From positions 4,621,118 through 4,685,117 of the forward strand of contig NZ_BDUB01000001.1 of assembly GCF_002218065.1 (NCBI RefSeq): a stretch of 64,000 nucleotides of DNA, read 5' to 3'. Of this stretch, positions 11,058 through 20,020 are shown one piece after another; the first letter of the stretch is position 1; the number at the start of each line of letters is the position of its first letter. This stretch comes from Nodularia sp. NIES-3585. GTDB taxonomy: Bacteria; Cyanobacteriota; Cyanobacteriia; Cyanobacteriales; Nostocaceae. The notes beneath the pieces are model-generated. The model made no database searches. It saw only the letters and a list, made by a program, of their open reading frames with translations, and was not told the origin of the DNA. The position numbers and the translations under genes were made by a program.

Positions 11058-11834
11058 ATGAAAACTCAATTACAACGCTTACAAAAAATATTTCCTCATA
11101 CTTGGCTGGAGCAATTACAATATATCCATTCAAGCTTACTGTGCAGATGGATTTTACTTCGTGGAAGTCAGACTTTAGCATTTAATCAAAAATCAGCAAT
11201 GGTGTTTTCTCCTCATCAAGATGATGAAACCTTTGGCTGTGGCGGAATGATTGCTCATAAGCGTGAACAGGGAATACCAGTTATAGTTGTGTTTCTCACA
11301 GATGGACAAGGGTCAGGAGGTTCAGTGCCAAATGCTCAAAACAATATCGTCCAAATTCGTCAACAAGAGGCAATAGAAGCATTAAGTATTTTAGGTGTGG
11401 AAGCATCAGAAATTCATTTTTTAGCAAAGCTAGATGGAAGTTTGCAAGATTTAAACAATGATGATAAACAACAGACAATTGAGCAGGTATCTGAACTAAT
11501 CCGATGTTATCAACCAGGAGAAGTTTATGTACCTCATAGAAAAGATTGCCATAAAGATCATGAAGCTACATATAAATTAGTTAAAGCAGCAATTGCTCAA
11601 AATAATTTAATAGTTGACTTGCTAGAATATCCTATCTGGTTATTTTGGCGATCGCCGCTATTTATTTTACTCAAGTTAGATGATCTAGCAGCAGCTTATT
11701 GTTTTTCTATTACATCAGTTCAAGCAAAGAAAAAGAGAGCGATCGCTTCATACAAGTCTCAAATCGAAAGCCTACCTCGTGGCTTTATTAAGCGATTTTT
11801 AGGGTCTTATGAAATATTTTTTAAAGTTGATTAA
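11058..11834 (+). CDS. PIG-L (LmbE) family deacetylase
   Basis: Zinc-dependent N-deacetylase family acting mostly on N-acetylglucosamine groups of glycolipids and small thiols. The 258-residue protein shows the metal motif PHQDDE (52-57), FLTDGQGSGG (79-88) and PHRKDCHKDH (159-168), from which H53, D56 and H168 are the probable zinc ligands. The gene is 20 bp upstream of a GT4 gene, so the pair probably add and then de-N-acetylate an amino sugar in the same polysaccharide or glycolipid. The true substrate is unknown. Confidence 0.9.
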   Translation: MKTQLQRLQKIFPHTWLEQLQYIHSSLLCRWILLRGSQTLAFNQKSAMVFSPHQDDETFGCGGMIAHKREQGIPVIVVFLTDGQGSGGSVPNAQNNIVQIRQQEAIEALSILGVEASEIHFLAKLDGSLQDLNNDDKQQTIEQVSELIRCYQPGEVYVPHRKDCHKDHEATYKLVKAAIAQNNLIVDLLEYPIWLFWRSPLFILLKLDDLAAAYCFSITSVQAKKKRAIASYKSQIESLPRGFIKRFLGSYEIFFKVD

Positions 11835-11854
11835 TTGCCGAAGATAAAAAATAT

Positions 11855-12964
11855 ATGCAAATATTACATATTATCAATCACGTGCAGAACATTGGTAATG
11901 GAATAGTGAATGTAGCCGTAGACCTAGCTTGTTTACAAAGTCAATATGGTCATAATGTGGCTGTAGTCTCAGATGGAGGAGAATATGAACCATTATTAGC
12001 ATCTCATCATGTCAAACACTGGCAATTAAATCAGTCCAGAAAACCTCTAAATCTTCTCAAAGCTGCTTGGCGTTATCACCATATTGTGCAAGAATTTCAA
12101 CCAGATATTGTCCATGCACATATGATGCGAGGAGTTATACTAGCGGCGATTTACAAAGTCGGCTCTAAGTACAGTTTAGTTTCTACAGTACATAATGAGT
12201 TTCAGCGTAGTGCAGTATTCATGGGATTAGCAGATCGAGTCATTGCAGTTAGTCATGCAGTCGCTAACTCAATGGCGAAGCGTGGAATACCACAGCAAAA
12301 GCTGCGAATAGTCTCCAACGGGACATTAAACAGTCCCCGACATCTCAACATTCAAGATTACCAACCACTACCCCTACAGCGTCCAGCAATTAGCACTGTA
12401 GCCGGGATGTATTCCCGCAAAGGAATTGCTGATTTAATTGCAGCTTTTAGCAAAATTGCTGCCACATTTTCCGACGCACATCTATATTTAGTAGGAGATG
12501 GCCCTGATAAGTCGATGTTTGAGGCTATGGTGCAAAATAATGATTATTGCGATCGCATTCATTTTGAAGGATTCCAGCCAGAACCGCAACGCTATATGTT
12601 AGCAACCGATATTTTTGTTCTGGCTTCACACTGCGAATCCTTTGGTTTAGTGCTAACAGAGGCGCGGGAAGCAGGTTGTGCAATTATCGCCAGCGATGTA
12701 GATGGGATTCCCGAAACTTTAGATAATCGTCAAGCTGGTATTTTAGTTCCACCTCAAGATAGTCAAACCTTAGCCACAGCTTTGACACAATTGCTGAAAG
12801 ATCCCCTACAGCTATACAGGTGGAAATGTCGCGCCCAAGAAAATTTACAACGTTTTAGCGCCGCACGGGTGAATGAGGAAACTTTGGCTGTGTATCACGA
12901 GTTAGCTAAGAACTACAATGTCGCCACAGTAGTCGAAAACAAAGAAGTTTTAGCGGGTAAATAA
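11855..12964 (+). CDS. Family 4 glycosyltransferase
   Basis: 369-residue GT-B enzyme. The N-terminus (MQILHIINHVQNIGNGIVNV) gives the acceptor-domain strand and loop. The donor domain has YLVGDGPDKS, then ESFGLVLTEAREAGCAI near 262-278 with the E-x7-E pair, and VDGIPETL. It follows the PIG-L deacetylase by 20 bp and is very likely co-transcribed. It is the third glycosyltransferase of this region and the only one on the plus strand. No polymerase or flippase is present within the window, so the locus is incomplete on its own. Confidence 0.88.
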   Translation: MQILHIINHVQNIGNGIVNVAVDLACLQSQYGHNVAVVSDGGEYEPLLASHHVKHWQLNQSRKPLNLLKAAWRYHHIVQEFQPDIVHAHMMRGVILAAIYKVGSKYSLVSTVHNEFQRSAVFMGLADRVIAVSHAVANSMAKRGIPQQKLRIVSNGTLNSPRHLNIQDYQPLPLQRPAISTVAGMYSRKGIADLIAAFSKIAATFSDAHLYLVGDGPDKSMFEAMVQNNDYCDRIHFEGFQPEPQRYMLATDIFVLASHCESFGLVLTEAREAGCAIIASDVDGIPETLDNRQAGILVPPQDSQTLATALTQLLKDPLQLYRWKCRAQENLQRFSAARVNEETLAVYHELAKNYNVATVVENKEVLAGK

Positions 12965-13013
12965 GACGATTATGGGACGGGTGAGAACACCCATCCTCAA
13001 GAAAATTTGGGAG

Positions 13014-14687
13014 CTAATTTGGTGTTAATAGTGCCTTTGTAGCTGATTCTCCAGCTTTTTGCAATTGGCGCTGGGTTTGAAACAGCAATAAACCTAAAAT
13101 ACCTGCGTGTCCCAAAATAGCGACAAAAGAACTCATTGCACTTAACGAAGTATTAGTTGGTAGCTGTAAAAATATAATTGGTGCAGCTATGGAAAACAAC
13201 CACAGAAAAGTTTGATTCCCAGTATGGGAGAACAACAGGAATAAAACAATTGGTGGCAAGATAATTACAGCCACCATAATGCCATTAGTCCATAATAATT
13301 TCAGATCATTTTTCATGAATAAAAGTAGTTGAGCTAAGGCTGCATAGATCATCAATAAACTAAATGCGAAAATTAAAGCTGCAAAAGCAGTAATTTTGTG
13401 AAATACATCAATTGGTTGGATGGAAATAAATACACTTATACTAGTAATAGCAATTAAACCATTGATCGCGATCGCCAGTATACCCGGACTTTTTTCGCCC
13501 CTAATTAAATCCTTGATTAACTTGCCCTTACCTGAATTTTTAGCAGCATAAATATGGCGATATCTAGCCCAATCTTGTAGAGTTTTGCGATTCGGCATCA
13601 GTGCAGCAATCAGATATAAAAATAGTCCCATGTACAAAATGATTAAAAGCGCTAAATTTTCCTGTACTACTAATAAGGAAGAATTTTTATAAACTACATT
13701 TGGCCAAGTGGGGCATCCTAAAATAATAACTGTAAAGCTGGTAGTGAGTAAATAACTCTGCTTTTTACTCAACATTGTGGCATTGGGATCACTATAGCAA
13801 CGTTGTAGAGATTGCCAGATAAAGTAACTGGCGATGAAGTAAACTAACAAAATAAAGCTAGCCGTAATGACAAAACTATCTCCTAATGGTAGACCAAACC
13901 AATGAAAACCAGGAAGTTTAGAACTGGTTGAAATATGGGGAATAAAAGATGATGGACTAATTAGACTTAATACTATCAGTGGGCTACTAGCTGTCGTGTG
14001 ATGTTTTATTGCTTGCTCACTAAACAGCAAAAAACCCAAAATAAACGCGCTTCCTAACCAAGATTGAAAACCACCTAACCAAGAACCTACGAAGCTAAAT
14101 AGTAATGCACCACTGTAGTATAAAAGTATGGCAGCGAGCAAAATTACATAAAAAATCAAAATTTGATCCAAGGGAATTTTTCCATTCACACCTGACCACA
14201 AATGGAAAGGGATTGCTAAAAAGATGACCACATACAAGATTATGGGAACTCCTAGCATTTTCCCAAAAAGAATGCTTTGAGGTGCTTGGGGACTAAGACG
14301 AATAAAATTGAGTGTATCTCGCCGTTGTTCTGTGGATAAATCATTGATGAGTAAATAGATTCCACCCACTAAAAGGGCAAAGATTCCTAGCAAACTGAGT
14401 AAATTAAAAATGTCTTGATACCATAATTCCCAGTTGATAATTACATTATTATAACTATCCATAACACATAGTGGTAAACGATATTGCATGCCACCTGTAC
14501 AATAATGATCATGTGGTGATGTGATTGGGCTTTGCGGTAGTTGAGCTAGGAAATACATCAAGAGTATAAATTGACCCAGCAAAGATATAGATACTGCTAA
14601 CAAAATGTTGCGAGTTTTAAAGCGCCCTTTCAGTTCTCGTAAAAATTGAGGGTTTAATTCGCCTAGTTTGTACTTGAGATTGAGCAT
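13014..14687 (-). CDS. ABC-2 type exporter, membrane subunit
   Basis: 557-residue polytopic membrane protein of the ABC-2 permease type with about a dozen hydrophobic segments. The N-terminal region NRQ-less but typical (LNPQFLRELKGRFKTRN, then a first span) precedes a large extracellular loop containing several Cys. The block STEQRRDTLNFIRLSPQAP is the usual coupling region of such permeases. I use the ATG at 14685-14687, preceded by GGAG, rather than a start 15 bp upstream. It lies 42 bp downstream of the ATPase gene, so the two form one exporter. The substrate is unknown. Its position next to a glycan locus does not prove polysaccharide export. Confidence 0.85.
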   Translation of the reverse strand: MLNLKYKLGELNPQFLRELKGRFKTRNILLAVSISLLGQFILLMYFLAQLPQSPITSPHDHYCTGGMQYRLPLCVMDSYNNVIINWELWYQDIFNLLSLLGIFALLVGGIYLLINDLSTEQRRDTLNFIRLSPQAPQSILFGKMLGVPIILYVVIFLAIPFHLWSGVNGKIPLDQILIFYVILLAAILLYYSGALLFSFVGSWLGGFQSWLGSAFILGFLLFSEQAIKHHTTASSPLIVLSLISPSSFIPHISTSSKLPGFHWFGLPLGDSFVITASFILLVYFIASYFIWQSLQRCYSDPNATMLSKKQSYLLTTSFTVIILGCPTWPNVVYKNSSLLVVQENLALLIILYMGLFLYLIAALMPNRKTLQDWARYRHIYAAKNSGKGKLIKDLIRGEKSPGILAIAINGLIAITSISVFISIQPIDVFHKITAFAALIFAFSLLMIYAALAQLLLFMKNDLKLLWTNGIMVAVIILPPIVLFLLFSHTGNQTFLWLFSIAAPIIFLQLPTNTSLSAMSSFVAILGHAGILGLLLFQTQRQLQKAGESATKALLTPN

Positions 14688-14729
14688 AATTGACAACTCC
14701 AATAATAGGCAATAATCATGGTTGACTGA

Positions 14730-15680
14730 TTAAGAGGCTTGTTTGTGTCCCAGCTTTAAGAAAATACTTTCTAAGTCTTCTTGAGTGCAGTGAAAATCAG
14801 TGATGGGAATACCGGAAACAATGAGCGATCGCAATAAATCAGCAGCATCTTCTTGTGTACCTGAAAAATTAACTCGCAAGCTGTTTTTATCCGGTATTTG
14901 CTCCCATTCGTTCACAAAGGGACAATTTTTTAATTCACTTTCCAGAGATTTTAAACTCCCCAGAGTTGATAAAATCATTTGTTGTCGAGACAGTCGTTTG
15001 TAAAGTTCTTGCAGTGAAGTACTTTCTACTAAAAAACCCAACTCCATAATTCCGACAGAAGTACACAATTCGGCTAAATCACTGAGAACATGGGAAGAGA
15101 TTAAAATTGTCATCCCCGCTTCTTGCAAGGATTTGATAATTTGCCGAAACTGCATCCTCGCAATGGGATCAAGCCCAGAAACAGGCTCATCTAAAAGTAG
15201 TAAAATGGGTTCATGAATAATCGTCCGCGCTAAACTCAAACGCTGTTTCATCCCCCTTGATAGGGTAGAAATGAGACTATGACGTTTATTTTCCAGTTGG
15301 ATAAGTTCTAAAACTTGATGTAAACGTTGAGTGCGCCGTGGTTCCCGCAAACGATACAGTCTGGCAAAATAATCTAAGTAATCCCAGACGGTCAAATCTT
15401 CATATAGGGGATAGTCATCAGGTAAGTAGCCCAGGTGACGTTTGAGGTGAGAATTACTCTTGTCAAGGCGCAAGCGATCGCCGTTAATATAAATCTCCCC
15501 CATAGTTGGTTCTTCCGCAGCAGCCAACATCCGGATCAGACTTGTTTTACCAGCACCATTCGGACCAATTAATCCATACACTTCACCCCCTGGGATTTCT
15601 AAATCAACATCATTGACAGCAACGTGTCGTTCAAATTGCTTAGTTAATCCACAGGTACGAATCGCTAACTCTTTGACCAT
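14730..15680 (-). CDS. ABC transporter ATP-binding protein
   Basis: 316-residue ATPase that drives the membrane subunit encoded just downstream. Walker A is GPNGAGKT (39-46), the signature LSRGMKQRLS (140-149), Walker B ILLLLDEP (159-166) and the switch histidine H197. An extra C-terminal domain of about 100 residues (from about 215) is common in ABC-2 exporters of the CcmA/NatA type. First gene of a two-gene operon read leftwards, divergent from the secreted repeat protein at 15853. Confidence 0.93.
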   Translation of the reverse strand: MVKELAIRTCGLTKQFERHVAVNDVDLEIPGGEVYGLIGPNGAGKTSLIRMLAAAEEPTMGEIYINGDRLRLDKSNSHLKRHLGYLPDDYPLYEDLTVWDYLDYFARLYRLREPRRTQRLHQVLELIQLENKRHSLISTLSRGMKQRLSLARTIIHEPILLLLDEPVSGLDPIARMQFRQIIKSLQEAGMTILISSHVLSDLAELCTSVGIMELGFLVESTSLQELYKRLSRQQMILSTLGSLKSLESELKNCPFVNEWEQIPDKNSLRVNFSGTQEDAADLLRSLIVSGIPITDFHCTQEDLESIFLKLGHKQAS

Positions 15681-15852
15681 AGCTGCTACAGTACGGCTGT
15701 TGTTAAAACATTAACATAGCCTTTATATACAGCTTTTGTCAGTCTGGTTGCGGAAACTGAAACTGATTTTTTTTAGAGTCCTTGGGCGTAATCACCACAG
15801 AATAGAGTGTATATAAAGATATAGTAATCCGCAAAACCTGAAAATCCTCAAT

Positions 15853-18084
15853 ATGAACAATTATTACGCCAATTTTTCTCTGCTGACGCTATCACTTTTA
15901 TTGTTATTAGATCCCTTTCATATAGCCTTTTCAGCACCGACATCAGCCCAAACCAGCAATTGTCAGCCGCAAAATGTAGAGCTACAAATTATCAGTCGGA
16001 TATCCGATGCCGAACAGGCGATTAATGATGGCAAGAGTGAGCAAGCTGTGGGGTCAATTAGCCAAGCGATCCAAATTGCTCTAACAGCCAATAATCCTAG
16101 ACTGACAAGCAATTTCCTCAACCAACTACTAGATAGTGAAGTAGTTCAGGATTCACTGTTAGGAAAATTAATGCAACAAGCGGAACCTAGCCAGAAAGCA
16201 CAAGTAAATAATTTATTAACTTCACTAACGCGCCTGACGCAAAGTTTACATAGTGGCTACAGTTTTGTTAAAACCAAGAGTTTAACTAGAATTGCTAATT
16301 ATTCACAGTCTGTATCATTGCTACCCCAAGCATTAGCAGCCAGTAAATTTATTCAAGGAAACGAGTTTAAAACTAAAGCATTAACTCCCATTGCTCAAGA
16401 ATATCTGGCTTTTAAACAAACAGCCCCAGCAGAAAGTATTTTAAATCAGTCCCTACAATTTGCCCGACGAATTGAAACTAAAAATCCTCTGCGTCAAATT
16501 TGGGTATTAGAACCTATTGCTATTACTTATGCACAATTGGGTAAAACTGAAAGTGCTTTACAAATAGTTCCAGGAATATCACAGACATACTACCGTTCCC
16601 GGATATTATTTGAAGTAGTCAAGCAGTTAGCTAAGACAAATCAATTAGCAGCTGCACAAAAGCAAGCTCAAAATATTCAAACATCTGAGTTTAAATCTAA
16701 AAGTTTGGTAGAAATTGCCATAGCTTTTAGTAGTAAACGACAAGACAAACTAGCAGCATCAGCTTTTAATGCCGCACTTCAAGTAGCTGGTAATGATAGT
16801 AATGCTAATTATGCTCAAGCACCGTTAATCCAACTTTATGCCAGAAGAGGGCAGAGAGATGCAGCTTATGCAGCAGCTAAACAACTGCAAATTCCTGAAC
16901 AACAAGCAGTGACCCTGGGTATTATTGCCAACGAATACAGTCAAGCTGGACAGGTGCAAACAGCCGATAAAATTATTACGGAAATGATTCCACTAATTCA
17001 AACACCAGAGGGTTTAGACTCAGTAGGATATGTACAGAATATATTGGCAAATGCCATTACTGACCAACAATATAAACTAGCTTTTGATTTATGGCATCAT
17101 ACGAAAGTACATGAATTTATAGGCAGAGAAAATTGGTTATTACGAATTGCGGATGCAGCAATTAAAGCAGGTAAAATGGAAGTAATTTTACCTGCTGCTC
17201 AAAGTTTAGATCAAGCTGAGATTGAGCAGCGTCATAAACTTTTGCAAAAAGTGGCTTATGGCTATGCCCAAAATAAACAAATAGATAAAGCTCTAGCTAT
17301 TACTCAGCAAATTAGTAATGCTGGTAGTTTACCCTATCGAGTGGATACCTTAGCATTAATTGCTGGTGGATCTGGAAAAACTCCACAAACAGATAAAATA
17401 TTAACTCAGGCTGTTAACGAAGCGAGAAAATTAGCCCCTTCACAACGGGCTGTGGGTTTAGCAAGTGTTGCCCAGGCTTTTTTCAAACTGCAAAATCAGC
17501 AGCAAGGAAATCAATTTATTGGTGAAGCTATCAAGTTTATTACCACTGAGCAAAATTCTTCTGTGCCTGAAGAACAATTACTCAGAATAGCAGACTCTTT
17601 GATTGCAGCTAAACAATATTCGGCGGCGTTGCAGATTGTAAAAGCGATGCCGACAGAAACACAAAGTTACAAGCTGCTAGAATTGGCTAAAATATCTATT
17701 GAAAATGGCGGAGAAGCAATTGATATTGTCAAAAATATTCATCAACATTTTAAAACTCCAGAAAGTAAATCTAGCGCCTTGATAACGGTAGCTGAAACTT
17801 ATATTCGCACTCAAAAAGTTAAATTAGCAAAGGATATTTTGGATTTAGCTTTTGTTGCTGCTAAAACTATTCCTGATCCAGAATCACGGGTTTTAACTTT
17901 TGGTAGTCACCCAGATGTTACAGTGATAGATGATGATAGTGACCGGGCTAGTTCTTTGGAAAAAATCGCTTTGCTAAAAGCTCAAGTTGGTGACTATAAT
18001 CAGGCTGTGCGTGTTGCGGAAGTGATTCAGGATAAAAAACTGCGTGATCAAGTTATGCAGCAACTTATTTGTTATCGGCGTTGA
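15853..18084 (+). CDS. Secreted helical-repeat protein of unknown function
   Basis: 743-residue protein with a clear N-terminal export signal (hydrophobic LLTLSLLLLLDPFHIAFSA, then SAQT). The rest is Ala/Gln-rich helix pairs of about 35-40 residues (for example SALQIVPGISQTYYRSRILFEV, ARRGQRDAAYAAAKQL, QYSAALQIVKAMPTETQSY), resembling TPR or Sel1-like solenoids, with no catalytic motif. The solenoid probably mediates protein binding in the periplasm or at the cell surface. It stands alone and divergent from the ABC exporter; shared function is only a guess. Confidence 0.65.
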   Translation: MNNYYANFSLLTLSLLLLLDPFHIAFSAPTSAQTSNCQPQNVELQIISRISDAEQAINDGKSEQAVGSISQAIQIALTANNPRLTSNFLNQLLDSEVVQDSLLGKLMQQAEPSQKAQVNNLLTSLTRLTQSLHSGYSFVKTKSLTRIANYSQSVSLLPQALAASKFIQGNEFKTKALTPIAQEYLAFKQTAPAESILNQSLQFARRIETKNPLRQIWVLEPIAITYAQLGKTESALQIVPGISQTYYRSRILFEVVKQLAKTNQLAAAQKQAQNIQTSEFKSKSLVEIAIAFSSKRQDKLAASAFNAALQVAGNDSNANYAQAPLIQLYARRGQRDAAYAAAKQLQIPEQQAVTLGIIANEYSQAGQVQTADKIITEMIPLIQTPEGLDSVGYVQNILANAITDQQYKLAFDLWHHTKVHEFIGRENWLLRIADAAIKAGKMEVILPAAQSLDQAEIEQRHKLLQKVAYGYAQNKQIDKALAITQQISNAGSLPYRVDTLALIAGGSGKTPQTDKILTQAVNEARKLAPSQRAVGLASVAQAFFKLQNQQQGNQFIGEAIKFITTEQNSSVPEEQLLRIADSLIAAKQYSAALQIVKAMPTETQSYKLLELAKISIENGGEAIDIVKNIHQHFKTPESKSSALITVAETYIRTQKVKLAKDILDLAFVAAKTIPDPESRVLTFGSHPDVTVIDDDSDRASSLEKIALLKAQVGDYNQAVRVAEVIQDKKLRDQVMQQLICYRR

Positions 18085-18118
18085 AGAGAGGACTAAAGTC
18101 CTGACTACAAACTTTTGA

Positions 18119-18790
18119 TTATTGCCATTGCACGGGGAAGCGATCGCCTGTCTCCTGAATAAACTGGTCTAAGCGTTCTAAACCAGGATTAACAGCTACA
18201 GTTATCTTGCTAAACTTCACACTAAAATACTCCAGCCATTTCCTGAATTGATACCAACCAGCGTCATTAATAGATTTAGCGAGACAATGATTTTTCACCA
18301 AATTTTTAATCCTCAAATCTTCATAAGCTACCAAATCGTGAGATTGGATTACGCAACGCGCCATTCTCTTGGCGTGTTCTTCACGTTGCCTACTTATTTT
18401 GAGGTGTACTTTCTATGGGGTAGAAATTTAAATCCCACGTTCCTTTTAGCTTAAGCTTGCCAATTCCTTTCTTGTCTGTGAAAGTTATTTGTTTTCTCGT
18501 TTCTGACAACTTCCATCCAGAAGTTTTGTATTCCACTGAACGGTTATTTTTCTGGAATTTTGGATAACCTTTCTTTCCTAGAATACCTTTCTTGCAGTTA
18601 TCATAAAAACGAGATATTGAGCTATAAGCTCTTTCTATGGCGGCTTGACAATCACTAGAATTTAAAGCATTAGCAAAAGAAAACTCTTGTCTGATAGCTT
18701 TACTGAGACGATACAATTCTTTTTGTCCTACTCCTTGATTATCCATCCAAAAACGGATAGCTTTGTTGCGGACAAATTGGTATTGAGTTG
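18119..18790 (-). pseudogene. Decayed tnpB (IS200/IS605 family) with central deletion
   Basis: Two pieces of a TnpB lie in order. From about 18790 to 18390 is the N-terminal half (NKAIRFWMDNQGVGQKELY, then FYDNCKKGILGKKGYPKFQ and KLKLKGTWDLNFYPI). From 18364 to about 18190 is the part after the first RuvC motif (HDLVAYEDLRIKNLVKNH to TVAVNP). The RuvC-I aspartate region between them is missing. After VAVNP the expected zinc-finger end is replaced by unrelated residues ending RFPVQWQ. It cannot be an active nuclease. It lies just downstream of the Ap4A phosphorylase gene. No tnpA is nearby. Confidence 0.8.
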
Positions 18791-18826
18791 GGTCGAGCGG
18801 GAGCTAATACTCCTCCTCGACCCAAC
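18787..18826. repeat. 11-bp inverted repeat beyond Ap4A phosphorylase
   Basis: GTTGGGTCGAG (18787-18797) pairs perfectly with CTCGACCCAAC (18816-18826). It begins 7 bp after the stop of the Ap4A phosphorylase gene and borders the tnpB remnant. It could be that gene's RNA 3' end or a relic of the element's terminus. No T-run follows. Confidence 0.6.
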
Positions 18827-18833
18827 TGCCACC

Positions 18834-19742
18834 CTATAGGACAGGGAAAGCGACATTTTTCAAGATAGTCATTGGCCCCTGATCTTTGATCACCTGCATT
18901 TGTTGCTCGTTTCGCACCAGCAAAGCACCCACAAATCCCAAGGAGTTGACAGATATCGAGACAAAATCCTCCTGCGATCGCGGTACAATTAACATCCATT
19001 CTCGTGTAGCTAAAAGATTGTAAGCCCCAGATTGTTTATTGTCCTCTATTGCCTCTAAACCCACAGCGCTTAATAAGCTCTGATATAGCTCCAGTGTCGC
19101 TTCAGCGGCTTCTAACGGTGAATTACTCCAACTGGGGTCTAATTTTGCTAAAGCATGGATAAAAGGCAATTCCGGTATAGTCGTCACCGCATCTGTAAAT
19201 TGTGCTGATTTCAGTAGCGGTTCCATCGGTATTTGCACCCCTGACGGCGTTAGTGGTAAAGGGACTATTTGCAGATGTTTATGTGGCTGACTTGCTCCAG
19301 CAATTTTACCGCCATTGTAGAACGCCAACCCCTCAAACTCAGCTAGACAAGCCCACATAGCGGCAAAATCTTTCAAGGTGAGTAATTCTTCCTGTTCTTC
19401 AAAGGCGCGAGTCACAATCAGCAGGTGATAGTCAACAACGTTATATTTATTTAATATACAAACATGACTTTGGGAAATATCCGCAACGAATAAATCTTGC
19501 TCATAGGGAAGAAAGGGATTAGTTTTTTTATCTTGCTGCTTGGCTGTGTCTTTACGGGTAAGATTGGATAAAATTCTGACTAAAAATTTGATGCCATTTT
19601 GCTCGACAAATTCAAAATCTGTCGGTATTGACAACAGCGCACCACATTGCAAGGCATATTTAGTCTGCTTTTTGATACTTTTCCACAAAGTGCCAGGTTT
19701 CAGTAATATTTGATGTTTTGAGATTTCTTTTTTTGGGGACAT
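18834..19742 (-). CDS. Ap4A phosphorylase / ATP adenylyltransferase
   Basis: 302-residue cytosolic enzyme of the HIT superfamily that splits diadenosine tetraphosphate with phosphate to ADP and ATP, keeping this stress nucleotide low. The catalytic region is GASQPHKHLQIVPL, with H154, H156 and Q158 as the H-x-H-x-Q motif. Upstream, NPFLPYEQDL (75-84) and HVCILNKYNVVDYHLLIVTR (93-112) are the usual nucleotide-binding strands of this family. A C-terminal DUF4922-like domain ends at the stop. It is monocistronic, with the tnpB remnant downstream. Confidence 0.9.
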   Translation of the reverse strand: MSPKKEISKHQILLKPGTLWKSIKKQTKYALQCGALLSIPTDFEFVEQNGIKFLVRILSNLTRKDTAKQQDKKTNPFLPYEQDLFVADISQSHVCILNKYNVVDYHLLIVTRAFEEQEELLTLKDFAAMWACLAEFEGLAFYNGGKIAGASQPHKHLQIVPLPLTPSGVQIPMEPLLKSAQFTDAVTTIPELPFIHALAKLDPSWSNSPLEAAEATLELYQSLLSAVGLEAIEDNKQSGAYNLLATREWMLIVPRSQEDFVSISVNSLGFVGALLVRNEQQMQVIKDQGPMTILKNVAFPVL

Positions 19743-19849
19743 TGTGAAATATTATATCAATGATGACTGATTATTCATATAGCGCATCCTATCTTTGTCT
19801 GTAGTCAAAAATAATTAATTAACCACATAAGACATCTGGTGGAAAAGAA

Positions 19850-19879
19850 TGTAGAGACGTTCCATGGAACGTCTCTACA
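19850..19879. repeat. 30-bp perfect palindrome
   Basis: Half-site TGTAGAGACGTTCCA followed by its exact reverse complement. A close relative (28 bp, changed at one symmetric pair) is at 34842-34869. It lies upstream of the Ap4A phosphorylase start, about 108 bp away, in a 278-bp gap. Confidence 0.9.
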
Positions 19880-20020
19880 AGGTTCTAAGAAACGCATATT
19901 TAATTTTCACCAGATTTCTATACAAATACAGATGATTGTGTATCTATTAGATCAGGAAACGCTATACTCTTTAAAAAAGTATATAGTTCTCTTTTTTTCA
20001 AAACAGAATTTGTTTTGATT

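Noticed and set aside
12973-12992. Terminator after the GT4 gene at 11855
   Set aside because: A GGGTG/CACCC hairpin is present, but no T-run follows on either strand.
18739-18999. 86-residue frame between the tnpB remnant and the Ap4A phosphorylase
   Set aside because: It overlaps the phosphorylase gene in another frame and lacks a start signal; it is a shadow.
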